This document shows, piece by piece, positions 15,126 through 23,974 of a DNA stretch of 64,000 nt (the first letter of the stretch is position 1; each line of letters begins with the position of its first letter). A model generated the notes under the pieces. It was not told the DNA's origin. It ran no database searches and worked only from the letters and a program-made list of their open reading frames with translations. The stretch is from contig NZ_KE384042.1 in the NCBI RefSeq assembly GCF_000423565.1, positions 122,482 through 186,481 of the forward strand, given 5' to 3'. The position numbers were made by a program, and so were the translations under genes. This stretch comes from Runella zeae DSM 19591 (lineage in GTDB: Bacteria > Bacteroidota > Bacteroidia > Cytophagales > Spirosomataceae).

Positions 15126-16040
15126 ATGAAAAAAATGTATTCACCTGTTTCTCTTATACGTCTCTTTTTGCTTCTTGTAGTTTTATTGAACGGATATAGA
15201 AGCTATGCCCAACGAGAAGTGCAGTATGCCCAATACCTCGTCAATCCACTTGCCATCAATCCTGCGGCCACGGGTGTTCGCGAAAATTTTTACTTCAATG
15301 CTGTTTTGCGGCGTCAGTTTATAGCGGGGGTCCAAGGGCTTCCTGTAACTCAATCTTTTGCGATGGATGGAAGTATTGCCAATGGTAAAGTTGGTTTAGG
15401 ACTACAGGGCCTAAACGACCGCGTCGCAGTCAATACGGCGGTGTTTGGGAGTATTTCTTACATCTTTAAAATATCAGAAGAACAAAAAATTTCGATTGGA
15501 GGATTAGGAGGTATCAATGTATTGCCTACGCGCAATGCCATCAACACAGGGGGTAGCCTCAATAAAGCACTAGCCAGTGCGGGTGTCGGAATTTATTATG
15601 AAGATGAAGTGTTTTTTGGAGGAGTCTCTATGCCCGAAATCCTTAAACAACAATACGGCTACAATAACACAAGTGGATTGCTCAACTATCAACGCCCTTT
15701 GTTTGTACAGGTAGGGATGAAGGCTGACTTGATAGAAGAACTAGACTTTAGACCTTCTATCGTTTTGACAAAACCTGAAAATGGTAAAATACGTACTGAT
15801 TTGAATGCTTTAGCACATTATAAAAGCCGAATTTTAGCAGGGCTTTCGGTTCGTATAGGTACTACTACTTATATACAAGGCCTACTAGGGTTTGACGTTT
15901 CGAAGAACATTCGGGTGGGTTATACCTATAATTCTCGCCGCGTAGAAGATTTTAACGGTACTTCAAATAATATTCCTGGAGCAGGAAAAGGAATTCATGA
16001 AATTGTTTTTACACTTCAACCCAATCCACGTGTAGATTAG
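15126..16040 (+). CDS. PorP/SprF family type IX secretion-associated membrane protein
   Basis: The 304-residue protein has a signal peptide (about residues 1-29, ending SYAQ) followed directly by the family signature QYAQYLVNPLAINPAATGVR. Repeated beta strands and the C-terminal KNIRVGYTYNSRRVEDFNGT then GIHEIVFTL indicate an outer-membrane beta-barrel. PorP/SprF proteins assist type IX secretion and gliding-adhesin attachment in Bacteroidetes. They occur in several copies per genome, often next to large adhesin genes. None is present here, so the specific partner is unknown. Confidence 0.92.
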   Translation: MKKMYSPVSLIRLFLLLVVLLNGYRSYAQREVQYAQYLVNPLAINPAATGVRENFYFNAVLRRQFIAGVQGLPVTQSFAMDGSIANGKVGLGLQGLNDRVAVNTAVFGSISYIFKISEEQKISIGGLGGINVLPTRNAINTGGSLNKALASAGVGIYYEDEVFFGGVSMPEILKQQYGYNNTSGLLNYQRPLFVQVGMKADLIEELDFRPSIVLTKPENGKIRTDLNALAHYKSRILAGLSVRIGTTTYIQGLLGFDVSKNIRVGYTYNSRRVEDFNGTSNNIPGAGKGIHEIVFTLQPNPRVD

Positions 16041-16063
16041 TTTTTTGCTAAAACTATACGATT

Positions 16064-16098
16064 TTTGCAATTTTTTACAAATACATAAGCTAACTTTG
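16064..16098 (+). promoter_or_regulatory. Promoter of sucA
   Basis: TAACTTTG at 16091-16098 is an exact -7 element. The nearest TTTG (16064-16067) is 23 bp upstream, slightly longer than usual. Transcription would begin about 20 bp before the sucA ATG. Confidence 0.5.
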
Positions 16099-16124
16099 CC
16101 CCACTGAATCTAAGTGGTTTTCAA

Positions 16125-18905
16125 ATGGAAAAATACTCATATATAGCTAATTCGGAAGCAGCGTACATTGAAGAGTTGTACCAGAAGTACCAGCAACAAC
16201 CTGACTCGGTTGATTTGAGCTGGCAACGATTTTTTGAAGGTTTTGAATTTTCAATTAAATATGGAGAAAACAAACCTCATGTAAACGGAAATGGAGCCGC
16301 CGCTCCCACCGCCGAAAAACCAGTCTCGGCAAGCCATACTCGTAAAGAAATGGAGGTAGTTCACCTCATCAGAGGGTATCGCCAAAGAGGGCACCTTAAG
16401 TCTCAAACCAATCCCCTAGGGCCTCGGAAAGACCGTCAGGCACAATTAGAATTGCAAGATTTTAATCTTTCGGAAGGCGATTTGGATACCGTTTTTGAAG
16501 CTGGTATTGAGGTATTTGGCCGACCAGCCAAGCTGCGTGAAATTGTAGAAGCTCTTCAAAAAGTATATACTCAAAAAATAGGATTTGAGTATCAGTATAT
16601 CCGCGATCGACGTGCCAAAAGCTGGTTGCGTAAAAAAATTGAAGACGAATATCTTAACTTCAAGCCTACTATTGAGCAGAAAAAGAGAATCTTGGAAAAA
16701 CTCAACGAGGCTGTCACGTTCGAAAACTTCTTACATACGAAGTTTCTTGGTAAAAAAAGATTTTCGCTCGAAGGGGGAGAAGCTACCATTCCAGCGCTTG
16801 ATGTGGTACTAAATAGAGGTGCAGAGCTAGGAGTAGAAGAAGTAGTAATCGGGATGGCGCACCGTGGGCGTCTCAATGTGCTCACCAATATCATGCAAAA
16901 ATCCTATGACCAGATTTTCAATGAGTTTGAAGAAAATGTGGTACTTGATGAGTTTAGTGATGGTGATGTAAAATACCACATGGGATATGAGAGTCAAGTG
17001 GAGACCACGTCGGGTAAGCGAGTAAGTCTCAAACTTATGCCCAACCCTTCGCACCTCGAAGCCGTCAATCCCGTAGTAGTAGGATACGCACGCGCACGCG
17101 CCGACGAACACTATAATCATATTTCAGGGCAAGATAAATATGACCCTGTGCTGCCGATCTTGATTCATGGCGATGCCGCAGTGGCGGGTCAAGGGATTGT
17201 GTATGAAGTGACCCAAATGTCTAATTTGCCAGCTTATTATACGGGAGGTACGCTACACTTTGTGATCAACAACCAAGTAGGGTTTACTACTGACCACGAA
17301 GACAATCGTTCGTCTATTTATTGTTCTGATATTGCGCGGATTGTGGATGCTCCTATCTTCCACGTTAATGGTAACGACCCAGAGGCGGTAGCATTTGTGA
17401 TGAAAATAGCGGTCGAATTCCGTCAGGAGTTTAATCGGGATGTATTTGTAGATATGGTATGTTATCGTAAATATGGCCACAACGAAGCGGATGAGCCTCG
17501 TTTTACGCAGCCTACAATGTATACCAAAATCTCTCAACAGCTCAATGGTCGTGATTTGTATATGAAGATGCTCACCGAGCGGGGTGAACTTGATGCGCAA
17601 ATCGCCGACCAAATGAAAGTAGAATTGGAAGGTGAGCTACAAGAATTATTACAAAAAGTAAAACAAAAGCAACTACCTTATCAGCGTCCTAAGTTAGAAC
17701 GTGATTGGGCTGAGCTTCGTCGTTCGATTCCCGAAGACTTTGAAGAATCCCCTGCTACTGGTATATCAAATGATATAATTGAAAAAGTAAGAAATGCGCT
17801 TACTACGTTGCCAGAAGGCTTCAAAGTGTTGAAGCAAATTGAGAAAGTCATAGAAGAACGTAAACAAATTTTTAGCGGCGAAAAACCATTTAACTGGTCG
17901 GCAGGCGAACTATTAGCTTATGGCTCTATCTTGGCCGAAGGTCGTACTGTACGTATGACGGGTCAAGATGTACAGCGAGGTACGTTCTCTCATCGCCATG
18001 CAGTGCTTCATGAGATAGATTCCAATGAAAATTATAATAGCCTTGCGCACATTGGTGAGGGGCAAGGTATATTTGAAATATACAATTCTCTATTGTCAGA
18101 GTATGGCGTAATGGGCTTTGAATATGGGTATGCCATGGCCAACCCTCACGCACTTGTAATATGGGAAGCGCAGTTTGGTGATTTTGCCAACGGTGCCCAA
18201 ATCATGGTCGATCAGTTTATTTCGGCTACTGAGTCGAAATGGAATGCCATGAACGGTCTGGTGATGCTCTTACCTCATGGATATGAAGGACAGGGCCCTG
18301 AGCACTCAAGCGCTCGTCCCGAACGTTTCTTGATTTTGTCGGCTGAGTACAATATGTATGTATGTAATGTTACTACGCCGGCTAACTTCTTCCATATGAT
18401 TCGTCGTCAGTTGGCATTACCCTTCCGTAAGCCTTGTATTTTGATGTCGCCTAAGTCTATGCTTCGTAGTCCTTATGCGGTTTCGCCTATGAGTGATTTT
18501 GAAGAAGGGACTCGTTTTCAAGAAACCATTGGTGATACTTTTGTTGAACCTAAAAAGGTAAAAAGAGTGTTACTTTGTACCGGGAAGTTGTATTGGGAAT
18601 TGTACGAAAAACAACAAAAAGACAACCGAAAAGATGTGGCAATCATTCGTATAGAGCAGTTACATCCTTTCCCCGAAAAACAAGTAGAAGCGCATCTTGC
18701 ACAATACAAAAAAGCGGAAGTAATTTGGGTACAGGAAGAACCAGAAAACATGGGTTATTGGACGTTCGTTTTGCGGGCATTTCCTCAAATTGGCTTAGGG
18801 AAGGTATTGGCTCGCAAGCCTAGTGCCTCTCCTGCTACTGGTTACATGAAAATCCACGCTAAAGAGCAAGCAGAGCTTATCGAGCAAGCTTTTAATGTAG
18901 GCTAA
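16125..18905 (+). CDS. sucA: 2-oxoglutarate dehydrogenase E1 component
   Basis: The 926-residue protein is the thiamine-diphosphate-dependent decarboxylase of the TCA-cycle 2-oxoglutarate dehydrogenase complex. The N-terminal helix NSEAAYIEELYQKYQQQPDS matches the E2-binding region of E1o. The thiamine domain carries GMAHRGRLNVLTN, IHGDAAVAGQGIVYE and YRKYGHNEADEP. The transketolase-like half carries QDVQRGTFSHRHAV, EYGVMGFEYGYA and GYEGQGPEHSSARPERFL. Length is normal. sucB begins 70 bp downstream on the same strand with no terminator between, so the two are probably cotranscribed. Confidence 0.97.
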   Translation: MEKYSYIANSEAAYIEELYQKYQQQPDSVDLSWQRFFEGFEFSIKYGENKPHVNGNGAAAPTAEKPVSASHTRKEMEVVHLIRGYRQRGHLKSQTNPLGPRKDRQAQLELQDFNLSEGDLDTVFEAGIEVFGRPAKLREIVEALQKVYTQKIGFEYQYIRDRRAKSWLRKKIEDEYLNFKPTIEQKKRILEKLNEAVTFENFLHTKFLGKKRFSLEGGEATIPALDVVLNRGAELGVEEVVIGMAHRGRLNVLTNIMQKSYDQIFNEFEENVVLDEFSDGDVKYHMGYESQVETTSGKRVSLKLMPNPSHLEAVNPVVVGYARARADEHYNHISGQDKYDPVLPILIHGDAAVAGQGIVYEVTQMSNLPAYYTGGTLHFVINNQVGFTTDHEDNRSSIYCSDIARIVDAPIFHVNGNDPEAVAFVMKIAVEFRQEFNRDVFVDMVCYRKYGHNEADEPRFTQPTMYTKISQQLNGRDLYMKMLTERGELDAQIADQMKVELEGELQELLQKVKQKQLPYQRPKLERDWAELRRSIPEDFEESPATGISNDIIEKVRNALTTLPEGFKVLKQIEKVIEERKQIFSGEKPFNWSAGELLAYGSILAEGRTVRMTGQDVQRGTFSHRHAVLHEIDSNENYNSLAHIGEGQGIFEIYNSLLSEYGVMGFEYGYAMANPHALVIWEAQFGDFANGAQIMVDQFISATESKWNAMNGLVMLLPHGYEGQGPEHSSARPERFLILSAEYNMYVCNVTTPANFFHMIRRQLALPFRKPCILMSPKSMLRSPYAVSPMSDFEEGTRFQETIGDTFVEPKKVKRVLLCTGKLYWELYEKQQKDNRKDVAIIRIEQLHPFPEKQVEAHLAQYKKAEVIWVQEEPENMGYWTFVLRAFPQIGLGKVLARKPSASPATGYMKIHAKEQAELIEQAFNVG

Positions 18906-18975
18906 CCTACATTTTGATTGAATAACCAACATTAAGATTCATTGAACAACTAGGATATAACGGATAATAGGAACA

Positions 18976-20526
18976 ATGTCACAGATTGAAATAAAAGTGC
19001 CTACCGTAGGAGAATCTATCACAGAGGTAACGATTGGTTCTTGGGTAAAAAAAGAGGGCGAGACTGTCAAAAGAGATGAAGTCATTTGTAGCCTGGATTC
19101 AGACAAAGCTTCTTTTGAAGTGGTAGCCGAAGCCGATGGTGTATTGCGTATCAAAGCACAAGAAGGCGACGTGTTGCCAATCGGAGGATTGATTTGTGTA
19201 ATCGAAACTAGTGCTGCTGCCCCAGCCCCCGCGCCAACTCCTGTTGCTGCTGCCCCAGCCCCAGCTGCGCCTGCACCTAGTGCTCCTGCGGCAGCATCAA
19301 AAGTAGTAGAAATGAAAGTACCTACCGTGGGAGAATCTGTGACTGAAGTGACTATCGCCAACTGGAATAAAAAAGACGGAGAAGCCGTACAGTTGGATGA
19401 AGTACTTTGTGAGTTAGAGTCTGATAAAGCTACTTTCGAACTTCCTGCTGAGGCGGCGGGAGTGCTTCGTATTGTAGCAGAAGCAGGTTCAACTTTGGCA
19501 ATTGGAGCCGTAATTTGCCGGATTGAAGTGGGAGCTACTGCCCAGTCAGCTGCTACCAATGGCCAACCTGCACCGGCCGAGGCCAAAGCCGTATCAGCAA
19601 ATGCTGACTCTACTACTTATGCTGCTGGACATCCTTCACCAGCGGCCGCCAAAATCTTGGCTGAGAAAGGTATTGATCCTAAAGATGTCTCGGCTTCGGG
19701 AGTAGGAGGTCGAATCACCAAAGAAGATGCTCAAAATGCACAGGCACCAGCTCCTGCTCCAGTGGCTAAGCCCAGTACACCTGCTGCTCCGCAAGCACAA
19801 GCAGCTCCCAAATCAGAGGCTGGAGGACGTGGACAACGTCGCGTTAAAATGACTTCGCTCCGTAAAACCATTGCACGCCGCTTGGTGGCAGTCAAAAATG
19901 AAACAGCCATGTTGACTACATTCAATGAAGTCGATATGAAGCCTATCATGGATATTAGAGCTAAGTATAAAGATAAGTTTAAAGAAAAACATGGCGTAGG
20001 ACTAGGCTTTATGTCTTTCTTTACCAAAGCTTGCGCGGTAGCATTGCAAGAGTTCCCCATTGTAAATTCATACATTGACGGTGATGAAGTCGTCAACAAT
20101 GATTTTTCAGATATATCTATCGCTGTATCGACCGACCGTGGGTTGGTTGTGCCGGTAATTCGGAATGCAGAACAGATGAATTTTTCGGAAATAGAAAAAG
20201 AAATCATCCGCTTGGCAGGCTTGGCTAGAGACAACAAACTTACCATTGAGCAAATGCAAGGTGGTACCTTTACCATTACCAATGGTGGTATCTTTGGCTC
20301 GATGCTTTCTACACCTATCATCAACGCACCTCAATCGGCGATTTTGGGAATGCACAACATAGTAGAGCGTCCTGTAGTGGTAAACGGCGAAATTGTAATT
20401 CGGCCTATCATGTATGTAGCCCTTAGCTACGACCACCGCATCATTGACGGGCGTGACTCGGTAAGTTTCTTGGTTCGAGTAAAACAACTCTTAGAAGACC
20501 CCACCAGATTGTTGTTGGAGGTTTAA
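18976..20526 (+). CDS. sucB: 2-oxoglutarate dehydrogenase E2 (succinyltransferase) with two lipoyl domains
   Basis: The 516-residue protein transfers the succinyl group to CoA. Two lipoyl domains are seen, with lipoyl-lysines Lys44 (DSDKAS) and Lys151 (ESDKAT), each preceded by KVPTVGES. Ala/Pro-rich linkers join them. A peripheral-subunit-binding domain lies at about residues 219-255 ([26 protein letters not shown]). The catalytic domain (about 295-516) ends with [15 protein letters not shown], holding the catalytic His and Asp. Typical E2o, as in E. coli, has one lipoyl domain and about 405 residues, so the extra domain is notable. The gene lies between sucA and a terminator. Confidence 0.96.
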   Translation: MSQIEIKVPTVGESITEVTIGSWVKKEGETVKRDEVICSLDSDKASFEVVAEADGVLRIKAQEGDVLPIGGLICVIETSAAAPAPAPTPVAAAPAPAAPAPSAPAAASKVVEMKVPTVGESVTEVTIANWNKKDGEAVQLDEVLCELESDKATFELPAEAAGVLRIVAEAGSTLAIGAVICRIEVGATAQSAATNGQPAPAEAKAVSANADSTTYAAGHPSPAAAKILAEKGIDPKDVSASGVGGRITKEDAQNAQAPAPAPVAKPSTPAAPQAQAAPKSEAGGRGQRRVKMTSLRKTIARRLVAVKNETAMLTTFNEVDMKPIMDIRAKYKDKFKEKHGVGLGFMSFFTKACAVALQEFPIVNSYIDGDEVVNNDFSDISIAVSTDRGLVVPVIRNAEQMNFSEIEKEIIRLAGLARDNKLTIEQMQGGTFTITNGGIFGSMLSTPIINAPQSAILGMHNIVERPVVVNGEIVIRPIMYVALSYDHRIIDGRDSVSFLVRVKQLLEDPTRLLLEV

Positions 20527-20534
20527 GATTTCAT

Positions 20535-20572
20535 AAAACAAAGACGCAGCCAAACTCTGCGTCTTTGTTTTT
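20535..20572 (+). terminator. Terminator after sucB
   Basis: A 15-bp stem AAAACAAAGACGCAG/CTGCGTCTTTGTTTT with a 7-nt loop lies nine bases after the sucB stop. It separates sucAB from lpd, which must have its own promoter or rely on read-through. Confidence 0.92.
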
Positions 20573-20616
20573 ATAAAGACCTACCTATTTTTTTATAGAT
20601 TTTAATAGAAATAAAA

Positions 20617-22020
20617 ATGCAATACGACGTTATCGTAATCGGCTCAGGGCCAGGTGGCTATATATGCGCAATTCGTTGTGCACAATTAGGCTTAAAAACT
20701 GCCATCATTGAAAAGTATAAAACATTAGGAGGAACTTGCCTCAATGTGGGGTGTATTCCTTCCAAAGCCTTGCTCGATTCTTCGGAGCATTTCTACAATG
20801 CTTCGCATAGCTTTGCAGAGCATGGTATCAAACTCGAAAATCTTCAGGTAGATTTAGCACAGATGATTGCCCGCAAAAACGAGGTGGTAAACCAAGTGTG
20901 CAAAGGAGTTGAGTTTTTGATGAAAAAAAATAAAATTGACGTCTATCAAGGTTTAGGGTCATTTGTAGATAAGAATACCGTAAAAGTGACCAAAGAAAAC
21001 GGCGAGATAGAAATGATTACTTCCAAAAATGTGGTAATCGCTACAGGTTCGAAGCCTTCTTCACTGCCGGGCGTTACGATCGATAAAAAACGTATCATCA
21101 CTTCTACCGAAGCTCTTACGCTTAAAGAAATCCCTAAGCATCTTATTGTGATTGGAGCGGGGGTGATTGGCGCAGAACTAGGCTCAGTATATGCGCGTAT
21201 TGGGGCAAAAGTTAGTTTTGTAGAATATGCCCCTGCCATGATTCCCACCATGGATGGTACCATGAGCAAAGAACTTCTGAAAACTGTAAAAAAACTCGGG
21301 GCTGATTTTTACTTTAGCCATAAAGTAAAAACGGTAGAAAATACCGGCGATGAGGTAGTAGTAACTGCTGAAAACCCCAAAGGAGAAATCGTTACATTTA
21401 CGGGAGACTACTGCTTGATGAGCGTAGGGCGTCGTCCTTATACCGACGGACTTGCTCTTGAAAATGCAGGACTAGAAGCTGATAAGAGAGGAAAGATTGA
21501 AGTAGATGAGCATACCTTGCAAACCAAAGTGCCTAATATTTATGCCATTGGTGATGTGATTCGGGGAGCAATGCTAGCGCATAAGGCCGAAGAAGAAGGA
21601 GTGTTTGTGGCAGAGACCATCGTAGGCCAAAAACCTCATATCAATTATCTTCTGATTCCGAATGTAGTATATACGTGGCCAGAAGTAGCAGGCGTAGGAT
21701 ACACTGAAGAAGAGCTTAAGGCAAAGGGAACAGCTTACAAAACAGGCTCTTTTCCTTTCAAGGCCCTAGGCCGCGCCAGAGCAAGTATGGATATCGATGG
21801 CGTAGTAAAAGTATTGGCTGATAAAGAAACCGACGAAATTTTGGGGGCACACATCATTGGACCACGCGCTGCGGATATGATAGCAGAGGCAGTGGTAGCG
21901 ATGGAGTATCGCGCTTCGGCCGAAGATGTAAGCCGAATGTCGCATGCGCACCCTACTTATACAGAGGCATTTAAAGAAGCTTGTTTGGCCGCTACTGCCA
22001 ACCGCGCCCTGAACGCCTAG
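20617..22020 (+). CDS. lpd: Dihydrolipoyl dehydrogenase (E3)
   Basis: The 467-residue flavoprotein reoxidises the lipoyl groups of 2-oxo-acid dehydrogenase complexes. It shows the FAD motif VIGSGPGGYICA, the redox disulfide GGTCLNVGCIPSK (Cys41 and Cys46), the NAD motif VIGAGVIGAELGS and the C-terminal active-site MSHAHPTYTEAF. Length is standard. It sits after the sucB terminator, so it can be expressed separately and shared with other complexes. Its 3' end is followed by a hairpin that overlaps the end of the facing mcrC gene. Confidence 0.97.
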   Translation: MQYDVIVIGSGPGGYICAIRCAQLGLKTAIIEKYKTLGGTCLNVGCIPSKALLDSSEHFYNASHSFAEHGIKLENLQVDLAQMIARKNEVVNQVCKGVEFLMKKNKIDVYQGLGSFVDKNTVKVTKENGEIEMITSKNVVIATGSKPSSLPGVTIDKKRIITSTEALTLKEIPKHLIVIGAGVIGAELGSVYARIGAKVSFVEYAPAMIPTMDGTMSKELLKTVKKLGADFYFSHKVKTVENTGDEVVVTAENPKGEIVTFTGDYCLMSVGRRPYTDGLALENAGLEADKRGKIEVDEHTLQTKVPNIYAIGDVIRGAMLAHKAEEEGVFVAETIVGQKPHINYLLIPNVVYTWPEVAGVGYTEEELKAKGTAYKTGSFPFKALGRARASMDIDGVVKVLADKETDEILGAHIIGPRAADMIAEAVVAMEYRASAEDVSRMSHAHPTYTEAFKEACLAATANRALNA

Positions 22021-22043
22021 TAAAGTCTGTAAAAAATACTCCC

Positions 22044-22079
22044 AACCGATAGCGTTTAGTAGACGTTATCGGTTTTTTT
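22044..22079 (+). terminator. Terminator after lpd, overlapping the mcrC stop codon
   Basis: Stem AACCGATAGCG/CGTTATCGGTT (11 bp with one G-U) is followed by seven Ts. The facing gene's TAA (22066-22068) lies inside the right arm, so the two convergent genes share this element. Confidence 0.85.
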
Positions 22080-23346
22080 GTTGGAAATGCGTTTTTATTT
22101 TTTCGATTTCATCGGAGAGAGGTGCCGAGATATTAAACGGAAAAACAATCAATGAAAGATTTTCTTCAAAATAGAAAGGAGGTAAAGGCACCTGAAAACC
22201 CTCATGAGCGGGATATAAAAGATAAAGAGACGCGGCGGCGTATTTGTGTCCATAGGCATAGAGTTGATAGAGGTCTGACTGCTCAATGCCATAGCTTGAA
22301 CTTTGGGGTTCAATCCACTTCCATTTAATATCTAGTACGATAGTAAGATTGGCTTTTCTGACTACTAAATCAGGACGAAGCCCGAAGCGGCGCTTGCCCG
22401 CGTGGTCATTGACCAGAAAAAGAGAGTCTTCTTGATAAAAAACCTCAAAATCACTCAAGTATTTTTTAAATCCTTGGGCTACATATTGCTCAAAAAGTCG
22501 CTCTGCCGGAAACAACAAAGAATCTGTAAAGTGGCGACCTTGTGTAGCCCAAGACTGCTGCCTCAATAAAACCTTAGCCCATTGCAGGGCTTTTTGGTAT
22601 CGGTCAAAACGACGATCTAATTGCGAAATTTTCTCAAAATCAAGTTTTATGTCCGAAGATGTAGAGACTTCTTCGAAAACAAAGCGTAGTTGTCTTAGTC
22701 TTACTTGATTGGGCAAATGTTGGCTTTTATGGATTAAAAACAATACACAACTTTTGAGGAGTCGATTGGGAATAATATCGGATTTGAATTCATCACTAGC
22801 CGTAAAAAAAGTTTCTAAACGATGAGGTTTTTGGCGTGAAGGAAGCCATTTGCCTCTAAGAAAATTGTGTTCGTTTTCGATAGTTTGATAGGTTTTTTGT
22901 AACCCTTGCCGCATGATTTGTTCGGTCTCTTGGATAAAAACCGTGATGAAAATCTCCAAAAGTGGCAAATTCGCTTGATTCAAATGGGCCGATGATATGC
23001 TTCTAAACGGTAATAGGTGACCATAGCGAAGCATTTTGAGAAGTCCTTGGCGAGCTTGGGTAGGGTGACTTTGGCGAGATAACTTGGGCAAAATTTCAAA
23101 TTGGCTACCATCAGCCGTTTGGAGCAGTCCCACGAAATTTTTGAGTTTGATGATTTCTATACCTTTGTAAATCGAAAAACTCAAAATAGCGTCGGCGTTT
23201 TGGTTAAAAACTAATTTTTTGAGAAGCTCAAAAGTCGTATCTGGAACAAACACCTCCGAAGACGTAGAGATAGAAAGAGAAATCGCCTGCGTCGATATTT
23301 TGCGGATAGTGTCATACTCATATACGACAAAGCGGGATAGGGGCAT
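22066..23346 (-). CDS. mcrC: McrC-like nuclease subunit without McrB
   Basis: The 426-residue protein matches the McrC family, the nuclease partner of the McrB GTPase in modification-dependent McrBC restriction. The beta-rich N-terminal part (FELLKKLVF, IEIIKLKNFVGLLQ, FEILPKLS) precedes a helical middle (LLKMLRYGH, NFLRGKWL). A C-terminal PD-(D/E)xK nuclease domain holds RPDLVVRKANLTIVLDIKWK, with Asp326, Asp339 and Lys341 intact. McrB normally precedes mcrC, but no AAA+ GTPase gene lies on either side. It could be an orphan, work with a distant McrB, or belong to another McrC-containing system. Its start is divergent from rimP. Confidence 0.85.
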   Translation of the reverse strand: MPLSRFVVYEYDTIRKISTQAISLSISTSSEVFVPDTTFELLKKLVFNQNADAILSFSIYKGIEIIKLKNFVGLLQTADGSQFEILPKLSRQSHPTQARQGLLKMLRYGHLLPFRSISSAHLNQANLPLLEIFITVFIQETEQIMRQGLQKTYQTIENEHNFLRGKWLPSRQKPHRLETFFTASDEFKSDIIPNRLLKSCVLFLIHKSQHLPNQVRLRQLRFVFEEVSTSSDIKLDFEKISQLDRRFDRYQKALQWAKVLLRQQSWATQGRHFTDSLLFPAERLFEQYVAQGFKKYLSDFEVFYQEDSLFLVNDHAGKRRFGLRPDLVVRKANLTIVLDIKWKWIEPQSSSYGIEQSDLYQLYAYGHKYAAASLYLLYPAHEGFQVPLPPFYFEENLSLIVFPFNISAPLSDEIEKIKTHFQQKNR

Positions 23347-23364
23347 GAATTGTTGCGGTTAGAT

Positions 23365-23396
23365 ATTGCTAAATTAGTAAAAATCAATTACCTTTG
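23365..23396 (+). promoter_or_regulatory. Promoter of rimP-nusA-infB
   Basis: TACCTTTG at 23389-23396 matches the -7 consensus exactly and ATTG at 23365-23368 stands 20 bp upstream as a one-base variant of -33. Transcription would start near 23403, leaving a leader of about 55 nt. Confidence 0.65.
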
Positions 23397-23423
23397 CACC
23401 GCAATTTACTATTGATGATTTTG

Positions 23424-23447
23424 AGGGGAGTCGAATTCCCCTTTTTT
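23424..23447 (+). terminator. Terminator-like hairpin in the rimP leader
   Basis: Stem AGGGGA/TCCCCT with a 7-nt loop is followed immediately by a run of Ts. It ends 11 bp before the rimP ATG and lies downstream of the promoter, so it is within the 5' untranslated leader. mcrC points the other way, so it does not end an upstream gene. Confidence 0.6.
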
Positions 23448-23458
23448 GTTGGAATAAA

Positions 23459-23926
23459 ATGAATCTAAAAGAACAAATCATCGGATTACTCGCGCCGCTT
23501 CTGGAAGATGACAAGTATTTTATCGTAGAAATTCAGGTTTCGCCTTCCAAAATAAGACAAAAAGTAACCGTATTGATAGATAGTGACGAAGGAATTAGCA
23601 TAGATGAATGTGCCGAAATCAGCCGTAAATTAGGAGATTTGATTGAGGAGCAGGGTATTTTACCCAACGCCTATACCTTAGAAGTTTCGTCACCAGGGGT
23701 AGATTATCCATTAGCGATGCCTCGGCAATTTCGTAAAAACCTTGGTCGTACTTTGAAGGTGATACTGCCAGAAGGTATCGAGAAAAAAGGTCAATTGTTG
23801 TCAGCTTCTGAAGAGGGATTTGTGCTATTGGAAGAATTAAAAAAGAAGAAAAAAGACCAAGTGCCCAACGAGCTGTCTTTTGCTTACGCTGATATCGTAA
23901 GAGTAGAAGTACAGATTAAATTTTAA
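23459..23926 (+). CDS. rimP: Ribosome maturation factor RimP
   Basis: The 155-residue protein is needed for 30S subunit maturation. It shows the two-domain RimP pattern: VEIQVSPSKIRQKVTVLIDS, then GISIDECAEISRKLGDLIEE, YTLEVSSPGVDYPL (the hallmark) and a C-terminal SH3-like half (FRKNLGRTLKVIL). Length is normal. It is first in the rimP-nusA-infB cluster, 48 bp before nusA, a gene order conserved in many bacteria. Confidence 0.96.
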   Translation: MNLKEQIIGLLAPLLEDDKYFIVEIQVSPSKIRQKVTVLIDSDEGISIDECAEISRKLGDLIEEQGILPNAYTLEVSSPGVDYPLAMPRQFRKNLGRTLKVILPEGIEKKGQLLSASEEGFVLLEELKKKKKDQVPNELSFAYADIVRVEVQIKF

Positions 23927-23974
23927 AGAGAACAAAAACCATTAACAAATAACGATAAACTCTTTCGTAAGAAA

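Noticed and set aside
18939-19586. Minus-strand frame of 215 codons opposite sucB
   Set aside because: It is the antisense of the lipoyl domains and Ala/Pro linkers; the Ala/Gly/Ser richness follows from the sucB codons.
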